From: an uncultured Verrucomicrobiales bacterium
GTDB taxonomy: Bacteria > Verrucomicrobiota > Verrucomicrobiia > Verrucomicrobiales > Akkermansiaceae
Direction of reading: 5' to 3'
DNA length: 64,000 bases
Assembly: GCA_905478925.1 (NCBI GenBank)
Contig: CAJQKQ010000044.1
Span: 1 to 64,000 of the forward strand
The notes below the pieces were generated by a model. The model was given only the letters and a program-made list of their open reading frames with translations, did not search any database and was not told the DNA's origin. The position numbers and the translations under genes are program-made. The stretch's first letter is position 1; the number at the start of each line of letters is the position of its first letter. Positions 26,458-35,185 of the stretch are shown one piece after another.

Positions 26458-27945
26458 ATGACCAGACGACATCCAATGACATTGCGAGCTCTCGCCCTCG
26501 CGGCCGCAGCTTGCTTCGTAATCCCCCTCATGCCCTCGACCGGCTTCGGTCAGGACGAGGAGGCTCCCGCGCCAACCGAAGAGGTGGCAGAAACCCCAGC
26601 TGTTGCAGAAGCACCAGAGGCTGAAGAGCCCGGTGACGGCACCAACGAGCAGTATCAAGCGCTCGTTGAAGGCTACAACGCAGTGGACGACGACGGCAAA
26701 CCTGTGGACGTTTCCGAAGCGTTCGATTTTTTCACGGTTTCGATGCTATGGACCGTGATTGCCGCCGCCATGGTGTTTATCATGCACCTCGGATTCTCAA
26801 CGCTTGAAGCTGGTCTTTGCCAGCAGAAGAACGTGGTAAACATCCTGTTCAAGAATGTGTTCATTATCTGCATTGGACTGCTTACTTACGCGTTCGTCGG
26901 TTTCAACACTCACTATCCGGGTGACTTCAATGGCTTCCTCAGTATTGGAGGACCAATCGGCGACCTCAATGATGCGAATGGTAAAACATGGGCATATGGC
27001 GGGCTTGGCCTCGCGATGACCGGTTACGGTGACTTCATCTTCCAGGCCATGTTCGCGGCTACTGCAGCGACCATCGTTTCCGGAGCAGTTGCAGAGCGCG
27101 TCAAGCTTCCTAGCTTCATGATTTTCGCAACCATTCTCGTGGCTATCGGCTACACAGTGGCTGGCTCTTGGCACTGGGGTGGCGGCTTCCTCGCTGGCCT
27201 TGACACTCCGTTCAAGGACTTCGCCGGTTCCACTGTGGTTCACGGTTTCGGCGGTGCAGCAGCACTCGCCTGTGTTCTTCTCCTCGGCGCCCGCCGCGGC
27301 AAATACACCAAGGACGGTATCAGGCCAATCCTCGGCCACAGCCAACCAATGGCAGTGATCGGTGTTTTCCTTCTGTTCTTCGGATGGTTCGGATTCAACG
27401 GTGGCTCGGTTCTTTCCGCTGACCCAGGCCCACTCGGCCTTGTCTTCACTACGACTGCTCTTGCCGCTGCCGCCGGCGGACTCTTCTCGATCATCACCTC
27501 ATGGGTGATTCTCAAGAAGCCTGACCTCTCGATGGCTCTCAACGGTATCCTTGGTGGACTCGTAAGTATCACGGCTGCGGCTGACGTTGTTTCTGTAATG
27601 GGAGCTATCGCCGCCGGTGCTATCGGTGGTGTCCTCGTGGTGCTCTCCATCCTGTTTTTCGACAAGATCAAGATCGACGATCCGGTCGGAGCCATCTCCG
27701 TCCACGGTGTTTGCGGTATCTGGGGAACGCTCGCTGTATGGGTCTTCGGTGACAAAACTGAGTTCAGCCTTGTTTCCCAGATCATCGGTATCGTCTCGGT
27801 TTACGGATTCGCATTCATCTTCTCTCTGATCGTTTTCGGCATCATCAAAGCAGTGATGGGTGTCCGGGTTGACGCAGAGGAAGAAGAGGCAGGCCTCGAC
27901 ATTGCCGAGCACGGCTCCCCTGCCTACACAGATGGCCACAGCTAA
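26458..27945 (+). CDS. amt: Ammonium transporter
   Basis: From ATG 26458 (MTRRHPMTLRALALAAAACF) the protein has 495 residues; ATG 26476 is an alternative. A signal peptide is followed by an acidic Pro/Glu-rich stretch (EEAPAPTEEVAETPAVAEAP), then 11 membrane helices of the Amt/MEP/Rh family. The twin pore histidines are present: FAGSTVVHGFGG for the first and AISVHGVCGIWGTLAVW for the second. FNTHYPGDFNGF and GSWHWGG lie near the periplasmic vestibule. It carries ammonium into the cell. The PII partner GlnK, often linked, is not next to it. A sigma-54 promoter match lies upstream and a terminator downstream. Confidence 0.95.
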   Translation: MTRRHPMTLRALALAAAACFVIPLMPSTGFGQDEEAPAPTEEVAETPAVAEAPEAEEPGDGTNEQYQALVEGYNAVDDDGKPVDVSEAFDFFTVSMLWTVIAAAMVFIMHLGFSTLEAGLCQQKNVVNILFKNVFIICIGLLTYAFVGFNTHYPGDFNGFLSIGGPIGDLNDANGKTWAYGGLGLAMTGYGDFIFQAMFAATAATIVSGAVAERVKLPSFMIFATILVAIGYTVAGSWHWGGGFLAGLDTPFKDFAGSTVVHGFGGAAALACVLLLGARRGKYTKDGIRPILGHSQPMAVIGVFLLFFGWFGFNGGSVLSADPGPLGLVFTTTALAAAAGGLFSIITSWVILKKPDLSMALNGILGGLVSITAAADVVSVMGAIAAGAIGGVLVVLSILFFDKIKIDDPVGAISVHGVCGIWGTLAVWVFGDKTEFSLVSQIIGIVSVYGFAFIFSLIVFGIIKAVMGVRVDAEEEEAGLDIAEHGSPAYTDGHS

Positions 27946-27971
27946 ACCTTAGTTCTCAGAACTTTCACAAG

Positions 27972-28007
27972 ACGGGCGAACCTGAAGGGGTTCGCCCGTT
28001 TTCGTTT
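27972..28007 (+). terminator. Rho-independent terminator after amt
   Basis: An 11-base-pair stem (ACGGGCGAACC pairing with GGTTCGCCCGT) with a short loop is followed by TTTTCGTTT. It lies 26 bases after the amt stop codon. Confidence 0.9.
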
Positions 28008-28042
28008 GCTGCTGGAGCGACTTCGGGTACTAAAGGGGCGTA

Positions 28043-28513
28043 ATGAAACGCCAGATGATTCGCTTGTCCCTAGCCGTGCTGGTGGTGCTTACCACCGCGT
28101 TGGCGGCATGGGTATGGTCCGCCGAATACGATGCGAAGCCTGATGAGAAAGCACGTTTTCGAATCGAGGGAGCCCAGCTCACCAAAGACCGCTCCAACGC
28201 TTGGCTGGAAATCCACCTGAAGAAAAGCGGTGATGCGGAACACGATCTGCGCAAGAAAGTGAGACTCGTGACGGCTGACGGCACGGAGCACGAACCGGCG
28301 AAGAACACCTTCGCGGGCAGTCCTGAGAAAGGTTTTACGGATATTTGGTTCAAGTTCTGGCTGGAGGAGAAGGATTTGGAAGGGCAGATGAACCTCTTAA
28401 TCAATGACGGAAAGCTGCGTGTGAAGACGAATCAAGCGGCACCGGAATGGAATGCCGATGGAGCAATCGTTTTGAAATCAGCCGACTGGGGGAAATCATG
28501 GCTTGGCTTCTGA
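28043..28513 (+). CDS. Secreted or membrane-anchored hypothetical protein
   Basis: The 156-residue protein has an N-terminal hydrophobic segment (LSLAVLVVLTTALAAWVW) acting as signal or anchor, then a charged domain likely to be a beta-sandwich (DIWFKFWLEEKDLEGQMNLL). No family recognised. Its last 16 bases overlap the start of coaX, so the two are translationally linked. Confidence 0.6.
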   Translation: MKRQMIRLSLAVLVVLTTALAAWVWSAEYDAKPDEKARFRIEGAQLTKDRSNAWLEIHLKKSGDAEHDLRKKVRLVTADGTEHEPAKNTFAGSPEKGFTDIWFKFWLEEKDLEGQMNLLINDGKLRVKTNQAAPEWNADGAIVLKSADWGKSWLGF

Positions 28514-29244
28514 TTGATAACTCGAACACCCGCACCAAACTCGCCCTCGGCGATGCCAGCGGGCTGTTGGAATGGCGCGCAGTGATCCCGACTGCGGAGC
28601 TCGATTCCGGGGCACTGAACCGGGCTCTCGAAGGGCTTGCTTTCACGGGCGTTGCCGTCGCATCGGTCGTTCCCGCCAAGGCGGATGTTATTTCTACATA
28701 TTTCGAAGGGAAGAAAACCGTCCATTTTCTCGGTTGGAAAAGCCCGCTCGGCTTTGGATTCGATATGGAGAGTCCTCAACAGATCGGAAACGACCGCCTC
28801 GCAAATGCGGTGGCACTGAGGGAGAAGTACGGCTTTCCCGGGATTGCGGTCGATTTCGGAACGGCGGTCACTTTCAGTGTCCTTTCCGTCGAGGGAAATT
28901 TCCAAGGAGGCGCGATCGCCCCAGGGATGGCAGGGATGACCTCATATCTTGCGGATCGCACCGCCCAGCTTCCGGAGATCGAAGCTTCCGAGCCGGAATC
29001 CGCGATCGGAAAGACCACCGTCGAGGCGATGCAATCCGGGGCGGTCTTCGGCCACCGTGGAATGGTGCGGGGGATACTACGGGAAATGCTTTCAGAAATA
29101 GGTGGAGAACCGAAAATCGTCGCAACCGGCGGAGGGGCGGCATTCGCGGCGAAGGGGATTCTCGAAATCGATGTGGTTGATCCGGATCTCACACTCGGGG
29201 GGCTTTGCCTTGTCGCCGCCAGAGCCTTTCCATGTGCCGGGTGA
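28498..29244 (+). CDS. coaX: Type III pantothenate kinase
   Basis: From ATG 28498 the protein has 248 residues and phosphorylates pantothenate, the first step of CoA synthesis. It has the ASKHA-fold motifs of CoaX: LLIDNSNTRTKLALGD (phosphate-1), IGNDRLANAVA, VDFGTAVTFSVL (phosphate-2, with the catalytic Asp) and GGAIAPGMAGM, then KIVATGGGAAF. The first motif has DNSNTRTK in place of the usual DxGNTxxK. The start overlaps the previous gene by 16 bases; the longer frame from 28447 is not needed. Confidence 0.9.
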   Translation: MAWLLIDNSNTRTKLALGDASGLLEWRAVIPTAELDSGALNRALEGLAFTGVAVASVVPAKADVISTYFEGKKTVHFLGWKSPLGFGFDMESPQQIGNDRLANAVALREKYGFPGIAVDFGTAVTFSVLSVEGNFQGGAIAPGMAGMTSYLADRTAQLPEIEASEPESAIGKTTVEAMQSGAVFGHRGMVRGILREMLSEIGGEPKIVATGGGAAFAAKGILEIDVVDPDLTLGGLCLVAARAFPCAG

Positions 29245-29316
29245 GCGAGAAATTGTTCTGCAGCTTCGGTTTCACCTAGATATTTTCGCCGCCACACCCT
29301 ACGCATAGTCTCGACT

Positions 29317-30258
29317 ATGAGTGAGAAACCATTGGCGATCGGCATCGACTTCGGCGGCACCAGCGTGAAAACGGGGGTCGTGCGCGGCCATGAGATCATC
29401 GACCAAGCGCCGCCAATCGCGACGCAGGACTTCGATAGCCCCGGGGAGCTGATGCAAACCATGATCCGGACTGTCGAGGATCTTCGGGTCCGCCACGGAT
29501 CCGTCCGCGCAGTGGGGATCGGTATGCCGGGTTTCGTGGATTTTGAAAAAGGCGTGGTATTCGGCCTCACCAATGTCCGTGGTTGGGAAAACGTACCGCT
29601 CAGGGAAGAGCTACAGGCAAAGCTCGGCCTGCCGGTGGCGGCGGACAATGATGCGAACTGCATGGCTTACGCCGAGTGGAAGCTCGGGGCAGGAAAAGGC
29701 CGGCGGCATCTTGTTTGCGTGGCGCTTGGCACCGGTGTCGGCGGCGGCATCATCGCAAACGGGCAGATGTTGCGCGGGGCGAAGTTTGCCGCCGGGGAGA
29801 TCGGTCAGAGCTCCATCGATTACCAAGGCCGCAAGGGACACTACGGCAACCTCGGTGCACTGGAGGATTATATAGGCAACCGGGAAATCGCCCGCGATGC
29901 GATTGCGGCGTATGAGGCGGCGGGGATAACCAAGCACATCGAGGACTGCTCGCCTGCGGCTCTTGCGGAGGCCGCCAAACTCGGTGACAAGATCGCCCTC
30001 GGATGCTGGGACGGGATCGGGCGCATGCTCGCGACCGCGATGATGAATACCTGTTGGCTGCTCAATCCCGAGGCGATTGTCATCGGAGGCGGCGTCGCCC
30101 GCGCCGGTGATTTGCTATTCACTCCCTTTCGTGAGCATCTTCTTCGCCAGCTATCCGGGCCGTTCAAGGATGACCTCGCGATTCTGCCCGCCGCCTTCGG
30201 ACACGAGGCTGGCACAGTCGGAGCTGCCGCGCTCGCGCTGGACGAGGCGGGTCTCTGA
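29317..30258 (+). CDS. ROK-family sugar kinase, glucokinase-like
   Basis: The 313-residue kinase has the ATP-phosphate motif IGIDFGGTSVKTGVV at the start, VGIGMPGFVD near residue 68, DNDANCMAYAEWKLG near 110 and ALGTGVGGGIIANG near 135. The zinc-binding CxCGxxGCxE motif of most ROK proteins is not present; GHYGNLGALEDYIGN stands at the equivalent place. Some ROK kinases are known to work without it. It should phosphorylate glucose or a related hexose. It converges on the GreA/B-like gene with six bases between stops. Confidence 0.85.
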   Translation: MSEKPLAIGIDFGGTSVKTGVVRGHEIIDQAPPIATQDFDSPGELMQTMIRTVEDLRVRHGSVRAVGIGMPGFVDFEKGVVFGLTNVRGWENVPLREELQAKLGLPVAADNDANCMAYAEWKLGAGKGRRHLVCVALGTGVGGGIIANGQMLRGAKFAAGEIGQSSIDYQGRKGHYGNLGALEDYIGNREIARDAIAAYEAAGITKHIEDCSPAALAEAAKLGDKIALGCWDGIGRMLATAMMNTCWLLNPEAIVIGGGVARAGDLLFTPFREHLLRQLSGPFKDDLAILPAAFGHEAGTVGAAALALDEAGL

Positions 30259-30263
30259 ATGGA

Positions 30264-30722
30264 TCAGGAGACACTGCGGATCATGAACGGCGGCGCATCG
30301 AGGCTCTCGCCGGCCCTCATTCCAAGGAGATTTTGATAAAGCGGGCTTTCCGGGCTGAGCAAGGTGATCTCGCGACCTTCAAATTCGATTTCCAGGCCGC
30401 CCGACGCAGGCGCCAGCAGGAACAGCAGCTTGGCTCCGTCCCTCTCCACCTCGACGAGCCCGCCGGCCGCGATCTCCTCGTCTGAGGAAAAATCCCTGAG
30501 CCGGAGATTCTCAAATGTCTGCAGCGTTTCCCCGAGTTCCTTCACGTGGCGAGCCTGCCCCGTTGCAAGATAGGATTCCTCAAGGCTGCGGGTGTCGTAT
30601 TGACTCTCTGCCTTCGAGCCGGGGTCGGTCGCCGCGGCATGGGCGTCCATTGCCGCCTTTGCGAGCCGGTCAAGCCGTGCGCGGAGCTCCGCGCGGATCA
30701 GTTCCACTATTTCCTCTTTCAT
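30264..30722 (-). CDS. GreA/GreB-like protein
   Basis: From ATG 30722 (MKEEIVELIRAELRARLDRL) the 152-residue protein has an N-terminal helical coiled-coil (ATDPGSKAESQYDTRSLEESYL), then a C-terminal domain (VEVERDGAKLLFLLAPASGG and ITLLSPESPLYQNLLGMRAG) resembling the FKBP-like domain of transcription elongation factors GreA/GreB. These bind in the RNA polymerase secondary channel and promote transcript cleavage. The usual acidic tip pair is not obvious, so whether it acts like GreA is open. The upstream frame to 30866 is not needed. Confidence 0.65.
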   Translation of the reverse strand: MKEEIVELIRAELRARLDRLAKAAMDAHAAATDPGSKAESQYDTRSLEESYLATGQARHVKELGETLQTFENLRLRDFSSDEEIAAGGLVEVERDGAKLLFLLAPASGGLEIEFEGREITLLSPESPLYQNLLGMRAGESLDAPPFMIRSVS

Positions 30723-30875
30723 GTTTGAAGCGCGAATGTAGCGGTTGCTCTCGCGCTGGCAACACATTGGCTCAAGAGGAGGCTTGACGGGCCGCATCGG
30801 GATAGGCAGCTTGTGCGCCCGGTACAGCCTCGGTGGCATGTTTCCGGCACAAACGAACTCACACATCGATTAGGT

Positions 30876-31922
30876 ATGGCTGCGAAGATTTATACGAACA
30901 AGGACGCGAATCTCACCTCGCTGAAGAAAAAGACACTCGCCGTGATTGGCTTCGGCTCACAGGGCCACGCCCACGCGCTGAACCTCAAGGACAGCGGTCT
31001 CAAGGTCATCATTGGCCTTTACAAGAAATCCAAGTCCCGCGAGGTCGCCAAGAAGCTCGGCTTCGAGGTCATGGATACAGCGGATGCCGTGAAGGCTGCC
31101 GACGTCATCTTCGTCGCAACGCCGGACACCGTCATCCCCGCTGTCTATAATAAGGACATCGCGCCGAGCCTCACCAAGGGCAAGACTCTCCTTTTCTCCC
31201 ACGGCTTCGCCGTTCACTTCAAGACCATCGATCTTCCTACGGATATCGATGTCATCCTTGTTGCTCCGAAGGGCCCGGGCCACACGGTTCGCTCGCAGTT
31301 CGTCGACGGCAAAGGCGTTCCCGGCCTGATCGCAATCCATCAGGACGTTTCCGGAAGAGCTCAGAAAATAGCCCTCGCATGGGCGCGCGGCATCGGCTGC
31401 ACCCGTGCCGGCGTTTTCGAAACCAACTTCCGCGAGGAAACCGTCACCGACCTTTTCGGAGAGCAGGTCGTGCTCTGCGGTGGTGCCTCGGCACTCGTTA
31501 AGGCGGGCTTCGAGGTTCTCGTCGAGGCTGGATACCAGCCAGAGATGGCCTACTTCGAATGCCTCCACGAGCTCAAGCTCATCGTCGATCTCATGAATGA
31601 GTCCGGCATCGCAGGCATGCGTTTCTCGATTTCCGAAACCGCCGAATACGGCGATGTCGCCATCGGGCCGAAAATCATCGATGCCTCCGTCAAGAAGCGC
31701 ATGGTCAAGCAGCTCAAGGAAATCGAATCCGGCAAGTTCGCTAAGGAGTGGACCAAGGAATACGAGACCGGCTGCAAGAACTTCAATGCTCTCCGCAAGG
31801 AAGGCGCCGCGCACCAGATTGAGAAGGTCGGTGCGAAACTCCGCTCCACGATGAGCTGGATCAAGCAGACCAAGATGAAGAAAGGTGCAAGCCAGGCAAG
31901 CTACGTTTCTTCCTCGAAATAA
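30876..31922 (+). CDS. ilvC: Ketol-acid reductoisomerase
   Basis: From ATG 30876 ([19 protein letters not shown]) the enzyme has 348 residues, the class I (short) form. It converts acetolactate or acetohydroxybutyrate to the dihydroxy acid in valine/isoleucine synthesis, with NADPH and Mg. The Rossmann motif [19 protein letters not shown] is near residue 20, followed by [14 protein letters not shown], then [13 protein letters not shown] and [19 protein letters not shown] in the C-terminal knot domain, which carries the metal-binding acidic residues. No ilvB or ilvN is adjacent. It is followed by a terminator. Confidence 0.95.
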   Translation: MAAKIYTNKDANLTSLKKKTLAVIGFGSQGHAHALNLKDSGLKVIIGLYKKSKSREVAKKLGFEVMDTADAVKAADVIFVATPDTVIPAVYNKDIAPSLTKGKTLLFSHGFAVHFKTIDLPTDIDVILVAPKGPGHTVRSQFVDGKGVPGLIAIHQDVSGRAQKIALAWARGIGCTRAGVFETNFREETVTDLFGEQVVLCGGASALVKAGFEVLVEAGYQPEMAYFECLHELKLIVDLMNESGIAGMRFSISETAEYGDVAIGPKIIDASVKKRMVKQLKEIESGKFAKEWTKEYETGCKNFNALRKEGAAHQIEKVGAKLRSTMSWIKQTKMKKGASQASYVSSSK

Positions 31923-31942
31923 GCGTATCCGATTTCACAAAG

Positions 31943-31976
31943 CGCCCGTCCATCGAAAGATGGCCGGGCGTTTTTG
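31943..31976 (+). terminator. Rho-independent terminator after ilvC
   Basis: The stem GCGCCCGTCCATC pairs with GATGGCCGGGCG around a short loop, allowing one bulge, followed by TTTTT. It lies 20 bases after the ilvC stop and abuts the stop of the convergent gene. Confidence 0.85.
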
Positions 31977-32978
31977 CTAACGGGTTGTGGCAGGCAGCCA
32001 TGCCCGTGCGCCTGCGCTTCGCCTTTCGCTCTCCTTGAAGAATCCGGCAAGCTCGCGGCGGTGCTCGAGGTCTTCGATCGCGTCCACAGCGATCGGATAG
32101 CGCCAGCGGAATCCGGCCTCGCGCAAGCGCAGCGGCTCCGCCCAGCGGCTTTTGAGAACCAGTTCGGTTTCCGTTCCCATGAGCGCCGCACCGATTGCCA
32201 GCATCCATTTTGCGGAAGGCAGCCCGATCGGCATGCCGACGGTTTCCCGGAAGGCTTTCATCAGCTCGCGGTTGGTTGGGAAATTGGGTGCCGTTGCATT
32301 CACGATCCCGTCGATGAATGGGTCGCGCATCACGAACTCCACGGCGCGGAGAAAATCGTCCATGTGTATCCAGCTGACGCGCTGATTGCCGCTTCCCATC
32401 GCGCCTCCCAAGGCACGGTTGGTGAGGTCGGTCAGGACATCGTAGACGGTTTCCGGTTCGTTTGCCAAAACCATGCCGATACGGAGTGCGACCTTTCGCG
32501 TTTCCGCCGGGACCTTGGATTCGAAAAATGCGTTTTCCCAGGCCTCGGCCACGCTGTGCGAAAAGCCTTCGCCGGGAGCTCCGTCCCATTCGTCCTGCGG
32601 CTTGTCCTCGGCATGGCGGTACCAGGTCGCGGTGCTTGAGTTGATCCACAGCTTGGGCGGAACCCGGCATGCTGCGATCGCCCGGCCGACCAACTCGGTG
32701 GTCGTGACCCTGCTGCGCTTGATCTCCGTCATATTTTCCGCATTGTAACGGCAGTTCACACTGCGTCCCGAGAGGTTGATGACCAGCTCGGCTCCTTCCA
32801 GCGCGAGCGCCCACGGCCCCATGTTTTCGCCGTCCCATTCGAGGAACATTCCGTCACCGCTCCAGCCTTTCCGGCTGCGGGCGATGGCAACGACCTCTCT
32901 GCCGTTGCGGGCGAAGTGGCGGCACAGGTAGCGGCCAAGGAAGCCGTTTGCACCGATGATAACTGTTGTCGTATTCAT
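31977..32978 (-). CDS. TIGR01777-family NAD(P)-dependent epimerase-like protein
   Basis: The 333-residue protein has a Rossmann start VIIGANGFLGRYLCRHFA, then LVINLSGRSVNCRYNAENM and LWINSSTATWY, typical of the YfcH/TIGR01777 group of extended short-chain dehydrogenases. The C-terminal part has the DUF1731-type ending LRLREAGFRWRYPIAVDAIE. The catalytic Tyr-x-x-x-Lys is replaced, as is usual in this group. Function is unknown for most members. It ends beside the ilvC terminator and starts 19 bases after the GbsR-type regulator, so the two are probably co-transcribed. Confidence 0.85.
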   Translation of the reverse strand: MNTTTVIIGANGFLGRYLCRHFARNGREVVAIARSRKGWSGDGMFLEWDGENMGPWALALEGAELVINLSGRSVNCRYNAENMTEIKRSRVTTTELVGRAIAACRVPPKLWINSSTATWYRHAEDKPQDEWDGAPGEGFSHSVAEAWENAFFESKVPAETRKVALRIGMVLANEPETVYDVLTDLTNRALGGAMGSGNQRVSWIHMDDFLRAVEFVMRDPFIDGIVNATAPNFPTNRELMKAFRETVGMPIGLPSAKWMLAIGAALMGTETELVLKSRWAEPLRLREAGFRWRYPIAVDAIEDLEHRRELAGFFKESERRSAGARAWLPATTR

Positions 32979-32997
32979 GGAAATATTACGTGGGAGA

Positions 32998-33528
32998 TTA
33001 GCTGAGTATCTTGGTGGCGAGTTGTAGCGCCAGCCCGTGTTTCATGGATGAGATGCGATCCGACATCTTCGATGCGAAACCGACGAACTCTTCAAGCTGC
33101 TTCACCTGGTTGTGGAAGGCCTTCGCTTCTGCGCTTCTGAGATCCTTTGTTTCCTCCGCGCACTTATTGAGCAGCGAGAGAGCAGGCTCGATCTCGCGAC
33201 GCTTCCGCTCGCGGGCGATGATCGTGAAAATCTGCCAGACATCCTTCTCCGCCTCGTAGAAATCGCGGCGGTCTCCTTTGATCACGATCATCCGAACCAA
33301 CCCCCAGTTTACCAGTTCTTTGAGGTTCGAATGGGCGTTGCCTCGGCTTGCGGCAAGCTCTTCCATCACCTCGTCGGTGCACATCGCACGCGGTGAAATC
33401 ATGAGCAGCGCATGGATCTGAGCCATCGTCCTGCTGATACCCCATTGTGTCCCGAGCGCACCCCACTGCGCGATGAACTCATCCTTTGCTTGCCCAAGCC
33501 GATTCGTCTCAACCTTCATAATTTTCAT
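32998..33528 (-). CDS. GbsR/MarR-family transcriptional regulator
   Basis: The 176-residue protein starts MKIMKVETNRLGQAKDEFIA. It has a winged-helix region (WGISRTMAQIHALLMISPRA then MEELAASRGNAHSNLKELVNWGLV) and a long C-terminal helix. The MarR-like GbsR family is known from osmolyte genes in Bacillus, but its members control varied genes. A second ATG at 33519 is possible. It sits upstream of the TIGR01777 gene, which it may regulate. Its own operator was not identified. Confidence 0.8.
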   Translation of the reverse strand: MKIMKVETNRLGQAKDEFIAQWGALGTQWGISRTMAQIHALLMISPRAMCTDEVMEELAASRGNAHSNLKELVNWGLVRMIVIKGDRRDFYEAEKDVWQIFTIIARERKRREIEPALSLLNKCAEETKDLRSAEAKAFHNQVKQLEEFVGFASKMSDRISSMKHGLALQLATKILS

Positions 33529-33590
33529 TAAATACTGAAAATACAGGATGGCAAGTGGAATTTCTAAATTTTGAATTTCGCCACGGGCAC

Positions 33591-33622
33591 AAAAAAACCG
33601 CGTTCCCCGTAAGGAAAGCGGT
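33591..33622 (-). terminator. Rho-independent terminator after the small HTH gene
   Basis: In minus-strand sense, ACCGC-TTTCC pairs with GGGAACGCGGT with a small bulge and is followed by seven T. It lies 25 bases past the stop of the 115-residue HTH protein. Confidence 0.75.
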
Positions 33623-33646
33623 TGTAGTTATGGGTTTCCGTTAGGA

Positions 33647-33994
33647 TTAGAGGGAAGCCTTGAGAGCCTCGAACTTCTTGCGCTTGGAGGTAAGTTCGCG
33701 ATCGAGCCTATCGATGTCTTGGCCGAGTGTGAGCATGGTGGCGAGCTTGTTCTGCATGCCGCCTTTGCTGGTCGATCCCTTGCTGCCGCTGGAGACGCCT
33801 GCATTCTTGAGCCAGCTCGAAATTGTCAGCTGGGAGATGCCGAATTTGACAGCTGCGGAGCTTTGTCCTCCACGGCCGTTGGTGGTGTTATATTCTTCTA
33901 CGAAGGAGACGACTTTGGCCTTCTCTTCTGGAGAGTAACGTTTTCCGCGAACGGTGTTTTTCTTGTTTGATGCTTTCTTGTTTGATGCGCTCAT
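33647..33994 (-). CDS. Small helix-turn-helix protein, transposase OrfA-like
   Basis: The 115-residue protein begins with a short Lys/Asn repeat (ASNKKASNKK), then a helix-turn-helix much like the HTH_Tnp_1/IS3 OrfA N-terminus (RYSPEEKAKVVSFVEEYN, then AAVKFGISQLTISSWLKNAG), a Ser/Gly/Lys linker, and a C-terminal coiled coil (LDRELTSKRKKFEALKASL). There is no orfB-type integrase downstream, no inverted repeats, and it has its own terminator, so it looks like a domesticated DNA-binding protein rather than part of an intact IS. Confidence 0.7.
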   Translation of the reverse strand: MSASNKKASNKKNTVRGKRYSPEEKAKVVSFVEEYNTTNGRGGQSSAAVKFGISQLTISSWLKNAGVSSGSKGSTSKGGMQNKLATMLTLGQDIDRLDRELTSKRKKFEALKASL

Positions 33995-34066
33995 AGTCCG
34001 GGGAAACTACAACGAACCTTTAGCTTAGCAAGAGAAATAATTAACAATTTATCTAATTTTATCTAA

Positions 34067-35185
34067 CTACACAAAAAGCTCCGAAAGTTGGCTCGAACTA
34101 AGGAAATCGGTCAACCAAAGGTCGGCACCCGACTTAACTTTATCCCTGCTGACCACACCTCCGAAGCCAACCATGACATCGACATCGGGTTTGGTTTCGA
34201 GATCGGAAACGCCGTCGCCAATCATGATAACCCGCTCGGGAAGCAAAGCTTCGCGCCATGCTCGGATGATCTGGTTCTTGCCCATATTCCTCGTGGTCGG
34301 GTAGTTCTCGCCGTAGCCGTCATAATCCCCTGACTCGCTGAAATACAGCGGGACAGCCTCCACGTGGCGGATTCCGAGGTGCTTTGCAAGCGGGGCGATC
34401 AAGGGGGCGAAGCCACCGGAAAGTATGACGGGCATCCAGCCGTTATCCTTCGCCATGCGGATCATGGCGGCGGCACCAGGGACAATGTTTTCGACATAAC
34501 AGTGGACGACCTTTTCCGCAATCTGCCGGTTAGGCTGTATGATTTTCATCCTTTTGCCAAAGACCTCGTCGAGCGGTACCTCTCCGTCCATGGCGGCATT
34601 GGTCAAAGCAACAACTTCGGAGAAGATGGCGGGGTTGGACATCCTTGCGAGTTCGTCGATCCCTTCGATGGATGACAAAGTCGAATCGCAATCGATAAAT
34701 AATAGTTTTGTCTGGCTCCCTGTCAGCGGAGCTATAGTCACTTCGAGGTCCTTCTCGACGGAATTGAACAGTTCGATCATATCCGAGTTGCTGAGGCGGA
34801 TGCAGCCATGGCTGGCGGGGGAGCCGAGGAGATCCTCCCGGTTGGTGCCATGGATGTAGATATAGCGATCCATGGTGTTGGCGTTTTGCGCATCCAGCCC
34901 TTCGAGGCGCAGGATGCGGGTGAGGATGAGGTCGTCCTCCGTGAAATCGCCGGGATTCCAGGTTCCGGTGGGCACCCTTGCCTGGAAGCGGGTATGGATG
35001 GGCTGGTCGTCTCCGATCTTTTCGGAAATGGCGAAGCGGCCGGTGGGTGTGCGCAAGCTCCCTTCGGCGAAGCCCATGCCTTTTTCTGCGCTCGAAATGG
35101 CGAAAGAGCGAACAGATTGATCGTCTGTGTGGAGCTCGAGTGTCTGCTGATCCAGGGAGATTTTAATTCGAGTTGTGGGGTTCAT
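34067..35185 (-). CDS. Fusion of YkuD L,D-transpeptidase domain with SerB-like HAD phosphatase
   Basis: The 372-residue protein has two complete domains. Residues 1-152 form a YkuD domain with YIYIHGTNREDLLGSPASHG at 108-127, followed by CIRL: His112, His126, Cys128 and Arg130 are the catalytic set. Residues 157-372 form a HAD phosphatase with LLFIDCDSTLSS (nucleophile Asp165, Asp167), LSGGFAPL, the MGKNQI lysine and MIGDGVSDLETKP, then DVMVGFGGVVSRDKVKSGAD as in phosphoserine phosphatases. There is no signal peptide, so both domains should be cytoplasmic, unlike normal L,D-transpeptidases. The ATG overlaps the stop of the upstream ketosynthase gene by four bases. The physiological role of the pairing is unknown. 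Confidence 0.88.
   Translation of the reverse strand: MNPTTRIKISLDQQTLELHTDDQSVRSFAISSAEKGMGFAEGSLRTPTGRFAISEKIGDDQPIHTRFQARVPTGTWNPGDFTEDDLILTRILRLEGLDAQNANTMDRYIYIHGTNREDLLGSPASHGCIRLSNSDMIELFNSVEKDLEVTIAPLTGSQTKLLFIDCDSTLSSIEGIDELARMSNPAIFSEVVALTNAAMDGEVPLDEVFGKRMKIIQPNRQIAEKVVHCYVENIVPGAAAMIRMAKDNGWMPVILSGGFAPLIAPLAKHLGIRHVEAVPLYFSESGDYDGYGENYPTTRNMGKNQIIRAWREALLPERVIMIGDGVSDLETKPDVDVMVGFGGVVSRDKVKSGADLWLTDFLSSSQLSELFV

Noticed and set aside
25883..26461. 192-codon frame upstream of amt
   Set aside because: It crosses the tandem repeat and both promoter sites, with no domain and no plausible start.
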